A stretch of DNA of 64,000 nucleotides from NCBI GenBank assembly GCA_964428475.1, contig CAYRYO010000001.1, positions 39,059 through 103,058 of the forward strand, written 5' to 3'. A program made the position numbers and the translations under genes. The notes below the pieces were generated by a model. It was not told where the DNA came from and ran no database searches. It saw only the letters and a program-made list of their open reading frames with translations. The DNA is from JARICQ01 sp964428475 (lineage in GTDB: Bacteria > Bacillota > Clostridia > Tissierellales > Tissierellaceae). Of the stretch, positions 1-8,401 are shown piece after piece; position 1 is the first letter of the stretch, and the number at the start of each line of letters is the position of its first letter.

Positions 1-309
1 ATGTTACTTATTGAAGATGTCATCTGGAATAATGTTTTAAGTAGCGCAGTTCCCATTTTATATGCAGGTATGATTTCGAGTGGAGTAGGCTATACTCTTC
101 AAATTATTGGTCAAAAAGATACTGACCCGACTATGGCAAGTTTGATATTAAGCTTAGAATCTGTTTTTGCTGTACTAGCAGGCGCTGTTATTTTAGGAGA
201 AAGATTCAATTTGCGTGAAGGTATTGGATGTATAATAATGTTTATTGCTATTATCTTAGCACAAATCCCTTCTAAATCACAAAGGAAAAAGCTTGAGGAA
301 AATGATTAA
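1..309 (+). CDS. EamA/DMT-family transporter, C-terminal part
   Basis: This is the last ~100 residues of a drug/metabolite-type permease of the EamA family, an inner-membrane exporter of small metabolites with unknown substrate. Visible are hydrophobic helices (about residues 15-35 and 45-65), the family-typical stretch with PTMASLILSLESVFAVL followed by GERF, a final helix near 75-90, and a charged tail. Full-length EamA proteins have about 300 residues and ten helices, so the gene almost certainly begins left of the window; the ATG at position 1 is probably an internal methionine. Family assignment is firm; substrate and true start are unknown. Confidence 0.8.
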   Translation: MLLIEDVIWNNVLSSAVPILYAGMISSGVGYTLQIIGQKDTDPTMASLILSLESVFAVLAGAVILGERFNLREGIGCIIMFIAIILAQIPSKSQRKKLEEND

Positions 310-393
310 GAACTATAGTATTAATTATCACTTGAATTTATTTGAATAAAGATTAATATAAAATTAGAGATATTAAAAAACAAAGGTGATTAA

Positions 394-1731
394 ATGGATT
401 TATTTACATTAAATATGAAAGAAAAACTCAAAAAAAATGCACCCTTAGCAGATCGAATGAGACCCAAAACTGTGGATGATTTCTTGGGTCAAGATCATAT
501 ATTAGGTGCGGGGAAATTTTTAAACAGAGCAATAGTTGCGGATAGGATATCTTCAATGATATTTTATGGTCCTCCTGGAACTGGTAAAACAACACTTGCA
601 AATATAATAGCAAATAGGACGGATATGATATTTGAAAAATTATCTGCCGTGACTTCTGGTGTAAAGGATATAAGAGAAGTGATGGCACGAGCTGAAGAAA
701 CCCTTAAAATGAATAATAGAAGAACCATACTATTTATAGATGAAATTCACAGATTTAATAAATCTCAACAAGATGCGCTACTGCTTTCAGTAGAAAAAGG
801 CATCATAATCCTTATAGGCGCAACCACAGAAAATCCTTATTTCGAGGTAAATAAGGCACTTTTATCTAGAGTCATGGTATTAGAACTTTACGGTCTTAGT
901 AGAAAAAACTTAAGAAACTTAATAGAAAAAGCTTTAAAAGATACGGGAAAAGGCCTTGGAAAGTATAATGTAAATATAGATGAGGAAGCTATAGACTATT
1001 TGATTACAATATCTGAAGGTGATGGTAGGACCCTTTTGAATTCTCTTGAAATAGGGGTATTATCGACTGAAGAAGACAGTGAAGGCATAAAATATATTGA
1101 TTTGGAGACAATAAGATCATCAATACAAATTAAAACAGCCAAATATGATAAAAATGGAGACGAACATTACAACACTATTTCAGCTTTTATAAAAAGTATA
1201 AGGGGTTCTGATCCGAATGCTACACTGTATTGGCTTGCCAAAATGATAAATGCAGGAGAAGATCCTAAATTTATTGCAAGAAGAATAATTATATCTGCAT
1301 CAGAAGATATTGGAAACGCAGATCCAAATGCAATAAACATAGCAGTATCTGCATTTAATGCAGTAAATGTAATTGGAATGCCAGAAGGCAGGATAATTTT
1401 AGCACAAGCAGCTATTTATATGGCAACTGCACCTAAGTCAAATAGATCCTACTTGGCTATAGATAAAGCATTAGAAGATATAAGGGAAAGAGAAATAGGC
1501 GATATTCCGACACATCTAAAAGATGGTCACTATGCTGGAGCAAAAAACTTAGGAAATGGGATAGGATATAAAAATCCACATAATCACCAGAATAGTCATC
1601 TGTATCAGCAGTATTTGCCTAATAAATTTAAAGACAGAAAATATTACAATCCTACAGAAAGTGGCTATGAAAAAATCATAAAAGCTAGAATGCAGGAATT
1701 TTCTAATAATATAGTTGACAAAGATGATTAA
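394..1731 (+). CDS. rarA: Replication-associated recombination protein A (AAA+ ATPase)
   Basis: RarA/MgsA acts at stalled or broken replication forks. It is a AAA+ clamp-loader-like ATPase that binds SSB and unwinds DNA ends. The 445-residue length is normal for the family. Walker A (GPPGTGKTT) is at residues 59-67, Walker B with the DEIHRF motif around 113-121, sensor 1 (GATTENP) follows, and the C-terminal tetramerisation domain ends with the typical GHYAGAKNLG and YLP segments. The ATG is preceded by AAAGGTG. The 3' end of the gene contains the consensus promoter that drives the downstream asnS leader, so rarA is probably the last gene of its own transcript. Confidence 0.95.
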   Translation: MDLFTLNMKEKLKKNAPLADRMRPKTVDDFLGQDHILGAGKFLNRAIVADRISSMIFYGPPGTGKTTLANIIANRTDMIFEKLSAVTSGVKDIREVMARAEETLKMNNRRTILFIDEIHRFNKSQQDALLLSVEKGIIILIGATTENPYFEVNKALLSRVMVLELYGLSRKNLRNLIEKALKDTGKGLGKYNVNIDEEAIDYLITISEGDGRTLLNSLEIGVLSTEEDSEGIKYIDLETIRSSIQIKTAKYDKNGDEHYNTISAFIKSIRGSDPNATLYWLAKMINAGEDPKFIARRIIISASEDIGNADPNAINIAVSAFNAVNVIGMPEGRIILAQAAIYMATAPKSNRSYLAIDKALEDIREREIGDIPTHLKDGHYAGAKNLGNGIGYKNPHNHQNSHLYQQYLPNKFKDRKYYNPTESGYEKIIKARMQEFSNNIVDKDD

Positions 1732-1743
1732 AGTAACTATAAT
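1715..1743 (+). promoter_or_regulatory. Consensus sigma-A promoter for asnS-leuS
   Basis: TTGACA at 1715-1720 and TATAAT at 1738-1743 are separated by exactly 17 bases, a perfect housekeeping promoter. The -35 box lies inside the end of rarA. The expected transcription start near 1750 begins the T-box leader. Confidence 0.85.
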
Positions 1744-1749
1744 AATATG

Positions 1750-2015
1750 AAATAGAATAAAACAAACAACTATGATGGGAAAAGTAAATTAAAGTAATAG
1801 TTAAAGGGAGTCTATGATAGTGGGACATAGATACTATTCTTTTATTGAAGAACACCCCGGAGTTTCTAACTGAAATCATATGAAAGTAGGATTAGAGGGA
1901 ATCATACCCTTATATATGAAACACATATGTGTAAGAGTGGCTTATTAGCAATTAGGGTGGTACCGCGGAAGATAAACTTTCGTCCTTTTGGATGAGAGTT
2001 TTTTATATTTTTTGA
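1750..2015 (+). promoter_or_regulatory. T-box leader (tRNA-sensing riboswitch) of asnS-leuS
   Basis: The leader contains the signature T-box sequence AGGGTGGTACCGCGG at 1954-1968. A terminator follows directly: AAACTTTCGTCC pairs with GGATGAGAGTTT (about 1975-2001) and a T-run comes after it. Upstream, 1800-1945 holds the stem I and stem III regions. An AAC triplet at 1868-1870 is a candidate specifier for asparagine, which would fit the asnS gene below, but I did not fold stem I fully. Uncharged tRNA should bind, favour the antiterminator and allow read-through. Confidence 0.9.
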
Positions 2016-2043
2016 TTAAATTTAATGGGAGGAATGAGTAAAT

Positions 2044-3432
2044 ATGAAAACCACAATTAGAGAAATTAACAAAAATACACAAGAATATCTTGATAAATCA
2101 GTGGAAATAGAAGGCTGGATAAGGACCTCCAGAACTTCAAAAAAATTTGGATTTATAGAATTAAATGATGGTACGTTTTTTCACAATTTACAAATAGTTA
2201 TAGAAGATAATTTAGGTAACTTTAAAGAGATAAGTAAACTTCCAATTAGTTCTTCTATTAGAGTGCAAGGCAAATTAGTATCTACAGAGGGGTCAAAACA
2301 AGCATTTGAAATAAAAGCAGAAAAAATTGAAGTGGAAGGGATGTCTTCATCAGACTATCCATTACAAAAGAAAAGACATGGTTTTGAATACATGAGAACT
2401 ATTGCGCATTTAAGACCTAGGGCTAATACATTCAATGCAGTGTTTAGAGTTAGATCTGTGCTTTCATATGCAATACACAAATTTTTTAATGAGAGAGGAT
2501 TTGTATATGTTCATACACCTATAATAACAGCATCAGATGCTGAAGGAGCAGGCGAAATGTTTGGGGTATCAACATTAGATATCAAGAATCCACCTCTAAC
2601 AGATAATGGTGAAATAGATTATTCAAATGACTTTTTCTCTGAAAAAGTAGGGCTTACAGTAACTGGACAATTACAAGGTGAGGCATTTGCCCATGCATTT
2701 AGAGACATCTACACATTTGGACCCACTTTTAGAGCTGAAAATTCAAATACTGCAAGGCATGCCGCTGAATTTTGGATGATAGAGCCAGAAATAGCTTTTG
2801 CAGATTTAAAAGATAATATGCAATTGGCAGAAGATATGATGAAATATATAATAAAATATGTATTGGAAAATGCAAAAGAAGAAATGGAATTCTTTAATTC
2901 ATTTATTGATAAAGGATTATTTGAAAGACTTAAAAACATAGTTGAGAATGATTTTGGAAGAATCACATATACAGAAGCTATTGAAATACTTAAAGAATCA
3001 GGAGAAGAGTTCCAATATCCCGTAGAGTGGGGAATGGATCTTCAAACTGAACATGAAAGATATATATCAGAAGAAGTATTTAAAAAGCCTGTATTTGTAA
3101 CAGACTACCCAAAAGAAATAAAGGCATTCTATATGAAACTCAATGAAGACGGTAAGACTGTTGCAGCAATGGATTTATTAGTTCCTGGAATAGGAGAGAT
3201 AATAGGTGGATCTCAAAGGGAAGAAAGGTTAGATGTACTTGAACAGAAAATAATAGAAAATGGAATGAATCCTGAAGAATACTGGTGGTATTTAGAACTT
3301 AGAAAATACGGAGGTACAATTCACTCCGGGTATGGACTTGGATTTGAAAGAGCTTTAATGTATATAACTGGAATGGCTAACATAAGAGATGTAATTCCAT
3401 TTCCAAGAACAGTTCATTCAGCTAAATTTTAA
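2044..3432 (+). CDS. asnS: Asparaginyl-tRNA synthetase
   Basis: It charges tRNA-Asn with asparagine in the cytoplasm. The 462-residue class IIb enzyme has an N-terminal OB-fold anticodon-binding domain (about residues 17-100) and a class II catalytic core: motif 2 around TFRAENSNTARH and motif 3 GYGLGFERALMY near the C terminus. Asn-type features, including the MFGVSTLD and SGYGLG contexts, separate it from AspRS. The start is ATG 2044 after GGGAGG. A T-box precedes it and leuS follows 16 bases later, so the two synthetases probably share one amino-acid-responsive transcript. Confidence 0.96.
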   Translation: MKTTIREINKNTQEYLDKSVEIEGWIRTSRTSKKFGFIELNDGTFFHNLQIVIEDNLGNFKEISKLPISSSIRVQGKLVSTEGSKQAFEIKAEKIEVEGMSSSDYPLQKKRHGFEYMRTIAHLRPRANTFNAVFRVRSVLSYAIHKFFNERGFVYVHTPIITASDAEGAGEMFGVSTLDIKNPPLTDNGEIDYSNDFFSEKVGLTVTGQLQGEAFAHAFRDIYTFGPTFRAENSNTARHAAEFWMIEPEIAFADLKDNMQLAEDMMKYIIKYVLENAKEEMEFFNSFIDKGLFERLKNIVENDFGRITYTEAIEILKESGEEFQYPVEWGMDLQTEHERYISEEVFKKPVFVTDYPKEIKAFYMKLNEDGKTVAAMDLLVPGIGEIIGGSQREERLDVLEQKIIENGMNPEEYWWYLELRKYGGTIHSGYGLGFERALMYITGMANIRDVIPFPRTVHSAKF

Positions 3433-3448
3433 CTATAAGGAGGAAAAT

Positions 3449-5860
3449 ATGAAAGAATATAAACCAAATGAAATAGAAAAAAAATGGCAAGATATATGGG
3501 ATAGTGAAGAGCCGTTTAAAGTAGAGAGTGGAAGTGATAAAGAAAAATTTTATGCATTAGTAGAATTTCCATATCCATCAGGAGAAGGTCTACATGTAGG
3601 ACACCCTAGACCATATACGGCATTAGATATACTGTCAAGAAAAAGAAGGCTTGAAGGATATAATGTTCTTTTCCCAATGGGATGGGATGCATTTGGACTT
3701 CCAACGGAAAATTACGCAATAAAGCATAAAATCCATCCTAGAGAAGTTACCAAAAAAAATATAGCTAGATTTAAAGCTCAATTAAAATCCATAGGATTTT
3801 CATTTGACTGGTCTAGGGAGGTAAATACTACGGATCCAGATTATTATAAATGGACTCAGTGGATTTTCTTGAAATTATTTGAAAAAGGATTAGCATACAA
3901 ACAAGAAATGCCTATCAACTGGTGTACATCATGCAAAGTAGGACTTGCAAACGAAGAAGTAGTAGGTGGAACTTGCGAGCGTTGCAATGGAGAGGTAATT
4001 AGAAAAGTAAAAAATCAATGGATGCTAAGGATAACAGAATATGCAGATAGACTGATAAGTGATTTAGATACTGTGAATTATATTGAGAGAGTAAAGATTC
4101 AACAAAAGAACTGGATAGGAAAATCAATAGGGATGGAAGTTGATTTTAAGGTATCTGGTAAAGAAGAAAAGTTAAGAATATTTACTACTAGGCCGGATAC
4201 TTTATTTGGGGCAACTTATATGGTGCTATCAACTGAACATCCGCTAATAGAAAAATATTCTAGTGATATTAGCAATTTAGATGAAATAAAAAAATATCAG
4301 GAAGCTGCAAGCAAGAAATCTGAATTTGAAAGAACAGAATTGGCAAAAGATAAGACAGGAGTTGAAATACAAGGACTAAAAGCAATAAATCCTGTAAATG
4401 GACAGGAAATGCCTATTTGGATTTCAGACTATGTACTTATGAGTTACGGTACAGGTGCCATAATGGCTGTTCCTGGACATGACAGTCGTGATTGGGAATT
4501 TGCAAAGAAATTTGGCCTTCCTATAGTAGAAGTAGTAAGCGGTGGAAATGTAGAAAAAGAAGCATATGTAGATACATCAACTGGCACCATAGTAAATTCA
4601 GATTTTATAAATGGGATGGAAGTAAAAGATGCTATCCAATATATATCAAAATGGTTGGAAGATAGAAAACTTGGAACTAAAAAGACTAATTTCAAACTTC
4701 GTGACTGGGTATTTTCAAGACAAAGGTACTGGGGAGAACCTATACCATTAGTATATTGTAAAGATTGTGGCTGGGTACCAGTAGCTGAGAGTGAGCTTCC
4801 TATAGTACTTCCAGAATTAGAAGATTATCAAATGACAGAAACAGGAGAATCACCTCTTTCAAAGATAAGAGATTGGGTAGAGACTACTTGCCCTAAATGT
4901 GGTGGTAAAGCCGAAAGAGAAACTGATACTATGCCACAATGGGCAGGTTCATCATGGTATTTCTTAAGATATATTGACCCAGATAATAGTGAAGCTTTCG
5001 CATCTAAAGAAGCACTTGATTACTTTACGCCTGTTGATTGGTATAATGGTGGAATGGAACATACTACACTTCACTTATTATATTCAAGATTTTGGCATAA
5101 ATTCTTATATGATATAGGTCAAGTACCTACATCTGAACCATATAAGAAGAGAACTTCTCATGGAATGATACTTGGAGATAATAACGAAAAAATGTCAAAA
5201 TCAAGAGGTAATGTAATAAATCCTGATGATATAGTAAGTGATTATGGAGCGGACACACTTAGAACCTATGAAATGTTTATAGGAGACTTTGAAAAATCAG
5301 TTCCTTGGTCTGAAAATGGAGTAAAAGGATGTAGAAGATATCTAGAAAGAGTATGGAAACTTCAAGATATAATAGTAGATGGAGAAGAATATACTCCTGA
5401 ACTTGAATCTAGCATACACAAGACAATAAAAAAGGTCTCTGAAGACTTTGAAACATTAAAATACAACACTGGAATTGCGACATTGATGGCTTTATTAAAT
5501 GAATTCAATGATTATGGAAAGATAAATAAAAAAGATCTTGAGACTTATCTAATTCTTTTAAACCCAGTAGCTCCACATATAACTGAAGAAATATGGGATA
5601 TTCTTGGATACAAAGGATATTTACATCAAAGTACATGGCCGGTCTATGACGAAGCTAAGACAAAAGATAGCATTATAGAAATGCCTATCCAAGTAAATGG
5701 GAAAGTAAGAGCTACAATTGAAATTTCTGTAGATGCTACAAAAGAACAAATAAAAGAAAAAGCAATAGCTGATGAAAATATAAGTAAATTTTTAGATGGG
5801 AAAACTGTAGTTAAAGAAATATTTGTACCAGGAAGAATATATAATATAGTTATAAAATAA
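3449..5860 (+). CDS. leuS: Leucyl-tRNA synthetase
   Basis: It charges tRNA-Leu. The 803-residue class I enzyme has the HIGH-equivalent HVGH at residues 49-52, a zinc ribbon with paired cysteines (CTSC and CERC) near 155-180, the CP1 editing domain with the TTRPDTLFGATY motif, a second zinc knuckle (CPKC), and KMSKS at 581-585. The C-terminal anticodon and leucine-specific regions are complete. AAGGAGG lies just ahead of the ATG. Co-transcription with asnS would place leuS under an asparagine-type T-box, which is unusual for a leucine enzyme. A strong terminator follows. Confidence 0.97.
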   Translation: MKEYKPNEIEKKWQDIWDSEEPFKVESGSDKEKFYALVEFPYPSGEGLHVGHPRPYTALDILSRKRRLEGYNVLFPMGWDAFGLPTENYAIKHKIHPREVTKKNIARFKAQLKSIGFSFDWSREVNTTDPDYYKWTQWIFLKLFEKGLAYKQEMPINWCTSCKVGLANEEVVGGTCERCNGEVIRKVKNQWMLRITEYADRLISDLDTVNYIERVKIQQKNWIGKSIGMEVDFKVSGKEEKLRIFTTRPDTLFGATYMVLSTEHPLIEKYSSDISNLDEIKKYQEAASKKSEFERTELAKDKTGVEIQGLKAINPVNGQEMPIWISDYVLMSYGTGAIMAVPGHDSRDWEFAKKFGLPIVEVVSGGNVEKEAYVDTSTGTIVNSDFINGMEVKDAIQYISKWLEDRKLGTKKTNFKLRDWVFSRQRYWGEPIPLVYCKDCGWVPVAESELPIVLPELEDYQMTETGESPLSKIRDWVETTCPKCGGKAERETDTMPQWAGSSWYFLRYIDPDNSEAFASKEALDYFTPVDWYNGGMEHTTLHLLYSRFWHKFLYDIGQVPTSEPYKKRTSHGMILGDNNEKMSKSRGNVINPDDIVSDYGADTLRTYEMFIGDFEKSVPWSENGVKGCRRYLERVWKLQDIIVDGEEYTPELESSIHKTIKKVSEDFETLKYNTGIATLMALLNEFNDYGKINKKDLETYLILLNPVAPHITEEIWDILGYKGYLHQSTWPVYDEAKTKDSIIEMPIQVNGKVRATIEISVDATKEQIKEKAIADENISKFLDGKTVVKEIFVPGRIYNIVIK

Positions 5861-5877
5861 TAATAAAATTTAATTTT

Positions 5878-5924
5878 AAATCCTCTATAGCAACGATATA
5901 TAAGTGCTATAGAGGATTTTTTAT
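5878..5924 (+). terminator. Rho-independent terminator after leuS
   Basis: A 15-bp perfect stem (5878-5892 paired with 5905-5919, core TCCTCTATAGCA) is followed by a T-run. It closes the asnS-leuS transcript. Confidence 0.9.
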
Positions 5925-5975
5925 TTAGCAGCACAAAAATATCATAATAAATCTTATCATAATTGATACTATTGC

Positions 5976-6017
5976 AAATTAAAATTACTATCTAAAAAAT
6001 TAAAATTACTATCTAAA
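5976..6017. repeat. Perfect 21-bp tandem duplication
   Basis: Two identical abutting 21-base copies occupy 5976-5996 and 5997-6017 (core TTAAAATTACTATCT). They lie in the AT-rich gap between the leuS terminator and the DegV gene. They look like a recent slippage duplication; no function is evident. The rest of the gap (5925-6139) shows no other clear element. Confidence 0.85.
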
Positions 6018-6139
6018 TAACAAATCATAAAAACATATTATATTATTTTATATTGGAGTATAAATGAGTTGTAAATAGAGTATAAGTATGCAATAATATG
6101 ATGATTATAAAATTACTTTCAAAATTAAAGGAGGAAAAT

Positions 6140-6970
6140 ATGACAAGGATTAAAATAATAACAGATAGTACAGCATATTTAACTAAAGAATATGTAAAAC
6201 AAGAAGACATTTCAGTAGTACCTTTAAATTACGTATTTGGAGATGAAACTGGTACAGAGCCATTTCCAGGAGAATTTGAAGACTTCTATAATAAATTAGA
6301 AAACACAAAGTTATTTCCATCAACATCTCAACCTTCTGCAGGAGAGTTCTTTAATGTTTTTAATGATTCTTTTGAAGATGGTTATGATGAAATAATAGCA
6401 ATTGTTTTATCTTCTAAATTAAGCGGAACATATAACAGTGGAGTACTTGCAAAAAACATGTTAGAGGATAAAAAAGTTACTATTATTGATTCCTTAAATG
6501 CTGCTTCTAATATGAGATTTTTAGTAGAAGATGCTGTGGAGATGGTAAAAAACGGAAGGTCATCTAAAGAGATTGAAATGCATATAAATCAAAAAAAAAT
6601 AAATATGTCCATTTATTTAACTACTGAGACATTAAAATATCTAAGTAGGGGTGGTAGATTATCTTCTGTGCAATCAAAGATAGGAAATTTATTAAATATA
6701 AAACCTATATTAGAGCTAAAGGATGGAGAACTTAGTTTATTAGAAAAATTACGTGGGAAAAATAAAGCGTTACAATCCATGATAGATAAGATTCCAGAAG
6801 ATGTAAAACAGATAGGTATATCTCATATATTAAATAAAGAAGCTGCAGAAAAAATAAAAAATATTTTAAATAAAAAGTTTCCAAATATAGAAATTCAAAT
6901 AGATGAACTGGGTCCTGTAATAGGTGCACATCTAGGACCTAAAGGTATAGGAATATGTATTTCTAAATAA
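6140..6970 (+). CDS. DegV family fatty-acid-binding protein
   Basis: DegV/FakB-like proteins bind a fatty acid and, with FakA kinases, feed exogenous fatty acids into phospholipid synthesis. No FakA is visible here, so the role in this organism is inferred. The N-terminal TDSTAYL motif, the SSKLSGTYNS lipid-binding loop near the middle, and the ETLKYLSRGGR segment are all diagnostic. I chose ATG 6140 because AAAGGAGG sits just upstream; an in-frame ATG at 6098 lacks a ribosome site. The product is 276 residues, normal for the family, and appears to be monocistronic. Confidence 0.9.
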   Translation: MTRIKIITDSTAYLTKEYVKQEDISVVPLNYVFGDETGTEPFPGEFEDFYNKLENTKLFPSTSQPSAGEFFNVFNDSFEDGYDEIIAIVLSSKLSGTYNSGVLAKNMLEDKKVTIIDSLNAASNMRFLVEDAVEMVKNGRSSKEIEMHINQKKINMSIYLTTETLKYLSRGGRLSSVQSKIGNLLNIKPILELKDGELSLLEKLRGKNKALQSMIDKIPEDVKQIGISHILNKEAAEKIKNILNKKFPNIEIQIDELGPVIGAHLGPKGIGICISK

Positions 6971-7053
6971 TTTCAATTAAATAGTGTTAAAGTATCAATA
7001 ATATGATATAATTATAACAAACAGCATTTTAATTATATACGGAGGTGTATTTT

Positions 7054-8010
7054 GTGAGAAAAATATTAGTCACAGGAGCATTAGGTCAAATTGGTTCAGA
7101 ATTAACTACTAAGCTAAGAGAAGTATATGGAGTAGACAATGTAATTGCAAGTGGTAGAAGAGTAAAAGAAGGTCACGAAAAACTTATTGAATCAGGTCCT
7201 TTTGAAATAGTAAATATACAAGAGGAAAAACAGATAACAGATATAGTGAAAAAATATAATATAAATACAATAATAAACCTTGCAGCACTTCTTTCCGCAG
7301 TAGGAGAAAAAGATCCTGAAAAGTGTTGGGATGTAAATATGAATGGGCTGTATAATGTATTGGAGGTTGGAAGAAAGGAAAATTGCATGATATTTACACC
7401 AAGTTCTATAGCTGCATTTGGTCCAAGTACGCCACCTGATAACACTCCGCAGGATACAATTCAAAGACCAACTACTATGTATGGAGTTACAAAAGTAGCA
7501 GGAGAAATACTTTGTGATTATTATTATAAAAAGTTTGGAGTAGACACTAGAGGTGTTAGATTCCCAGGACTTATATCCTATGAAACACTTCCAGGTGGTG
7601 GAACTACAGACTACGCAGTTCATATATATTATGATGCATTAAAAAATGGAGAGTATACAAGTTTTATCGGTAAAGGAACTCAAATGGATATGATGTATAT
7701 GCCCGATGCAATAGATGCAATAATAGACTTAATGGAAGCAGATCCATCCAAGCTTATTCATAGAAATGCATTTAATGTAACTGCAATGAGTTTTACACCT
7801 GAAGACTTAGAGGCATCTATTAAAAAAGTAATACCTGAGTTTAAATTATATTATGATGTAGATCCTGAAAGACAGGCTATTGCAGATACTTGGCCAAACT
7901 CACTAGATGATACAGCTGCAAGGGAAGAATGGGGCTGGGATCCAAAATATGACATCGATGCAATGACTAATGATATGCTAGAGAAATTAAAAATTAAATT
8001 AAACTTATAA
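7054..8010 (+). CDS. SDR-type L-threonine 3-dehydrogenase-like NAD-dependent epimerase/dehydratase
   Basis: This is an extended short-chain dehydrogenase of about 318 residues that closely resembles the bacterial and animal type of threonine dehydrogenase (threonine to 2-amino-3-ketobutyrate). The Rossmann motif TGALGQIG is at the N terminus; the catalytic YGVTK has Tyr near residue 143 and Lys near 147. The segments GGGTTDYAVHIYYDAL and QMDMMYMPDAIDA are typical of this subgroup. The start is taken as GTG 7054, eight bases after GGAGG; an upstream GTG at 7045 overlaps the ribosome site. Threonine catabolism suits an amino-acid fermenter, but a nucleotide-sugar epimerase role cannot be excluded. 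Confidence 0.8.
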   Translation: MRKILVTGALGQIGSELTTKLREVYGVDNVIASGRRVKEGHEKLIESGPFEIVNIQEEKQITDIVKKYNINTIINLAALLSAVGEKDPEKCWDVNMNGLYNVLEVGRKENCMIFTPSSIAAFGPSTPPDNTPQDTIQRPTTMYGVTKVAGEILCDYYYKKFGVDTRGVRFPGLISYETLPGGGTTDYAVHIYYDALKNGEYTSFIGKGTQMDMMYMPDAIDAIIDLMEADPSKLIHRNAFNVTAMSFTPEDLEASIKKVIPEFKLYYDVDPERQAIADTWPNSLDDTAAREEWGWDPKYDIDAMTNDMLEKLKIKLNL

Positions 8011-8063
8011 AAAGCCATAAAAAAACTACTGTCTATATAGATGGTAGTTTTTTATGGCTTTTT
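8011..8063 (+). terminator. Terminator after the dehydrogenase gene
   Basis: A long hairpin pairs AAAGCCATAAAAA-ACTACT with GGTAGTTTTTTATGGCTTT (8011-8030 with 8043-8061) and is followed by T residues. Confidence 0.85.
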
Positions 8064-8125
8064 ATATTAATGTAACAAAATAAATATTAATAAATATCCT
8101 ATATAGTATGAAAGGAGAAATTCAT

Positions 8126-8401
8126 ATGCAAAATAATTATTATCTAGCTATATTTAAAACTAAAAACAAAGCAGTATTTTTATACTCTATACTTGAAAAC
8201 ATAGGATATAAAAATTTCGCACTTGTATCTGCACCCTGCAATATTAGGGTTGGATGTAATTATGCAATTAGATTTAAAAACAAAAACTATATAGATATTA
8301 TATTGAAAGAATCAGACAATCTAGATATAGATCCTCCTGAAATATATCTTGGAGATAGTTCAAGGGGTGGATTTAAATATAAGAAGATTACTATTTACTA
8401 A
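8126..8401 (+). CDS. DUF3343 small protein
   Basis: This 91-residue cytoplasmic protein matches the DUF3343 pattern: an N-terminal YYLAIFKTKNKAVFLYSIL helix-strand, then APCNIRVGCNYAIRF with two cysteines. DUF3343 proteins have been linked to sulfur or selenium transfer in anaerobes and often neighbour YedF-type proteins, but no such partner is seen here, so the function is open. AAAGGAG precedes ATG 8126; the in-frame ATG at 8108 is upstream of this site and less likely. Its last 11 bases overlap the end of the converging gene on the other strand. Confidence 0.75.
   Translation: MQNNYYLAIFKTKNKAVFLYSILENIGYKNFALVSAPCNIRVGCNYAIRFKNKNYIDIILKESDNLDIDPPEIYLGDSSRGGFKYKKITIY

Noticed and set aside
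7192..7623. Minus-strand open frame inside the dehydrogenase gene
   Set aside because: It is rich in Tyr, Ile, Ser and Cys without domains and lies fully inside a well-supported gene.
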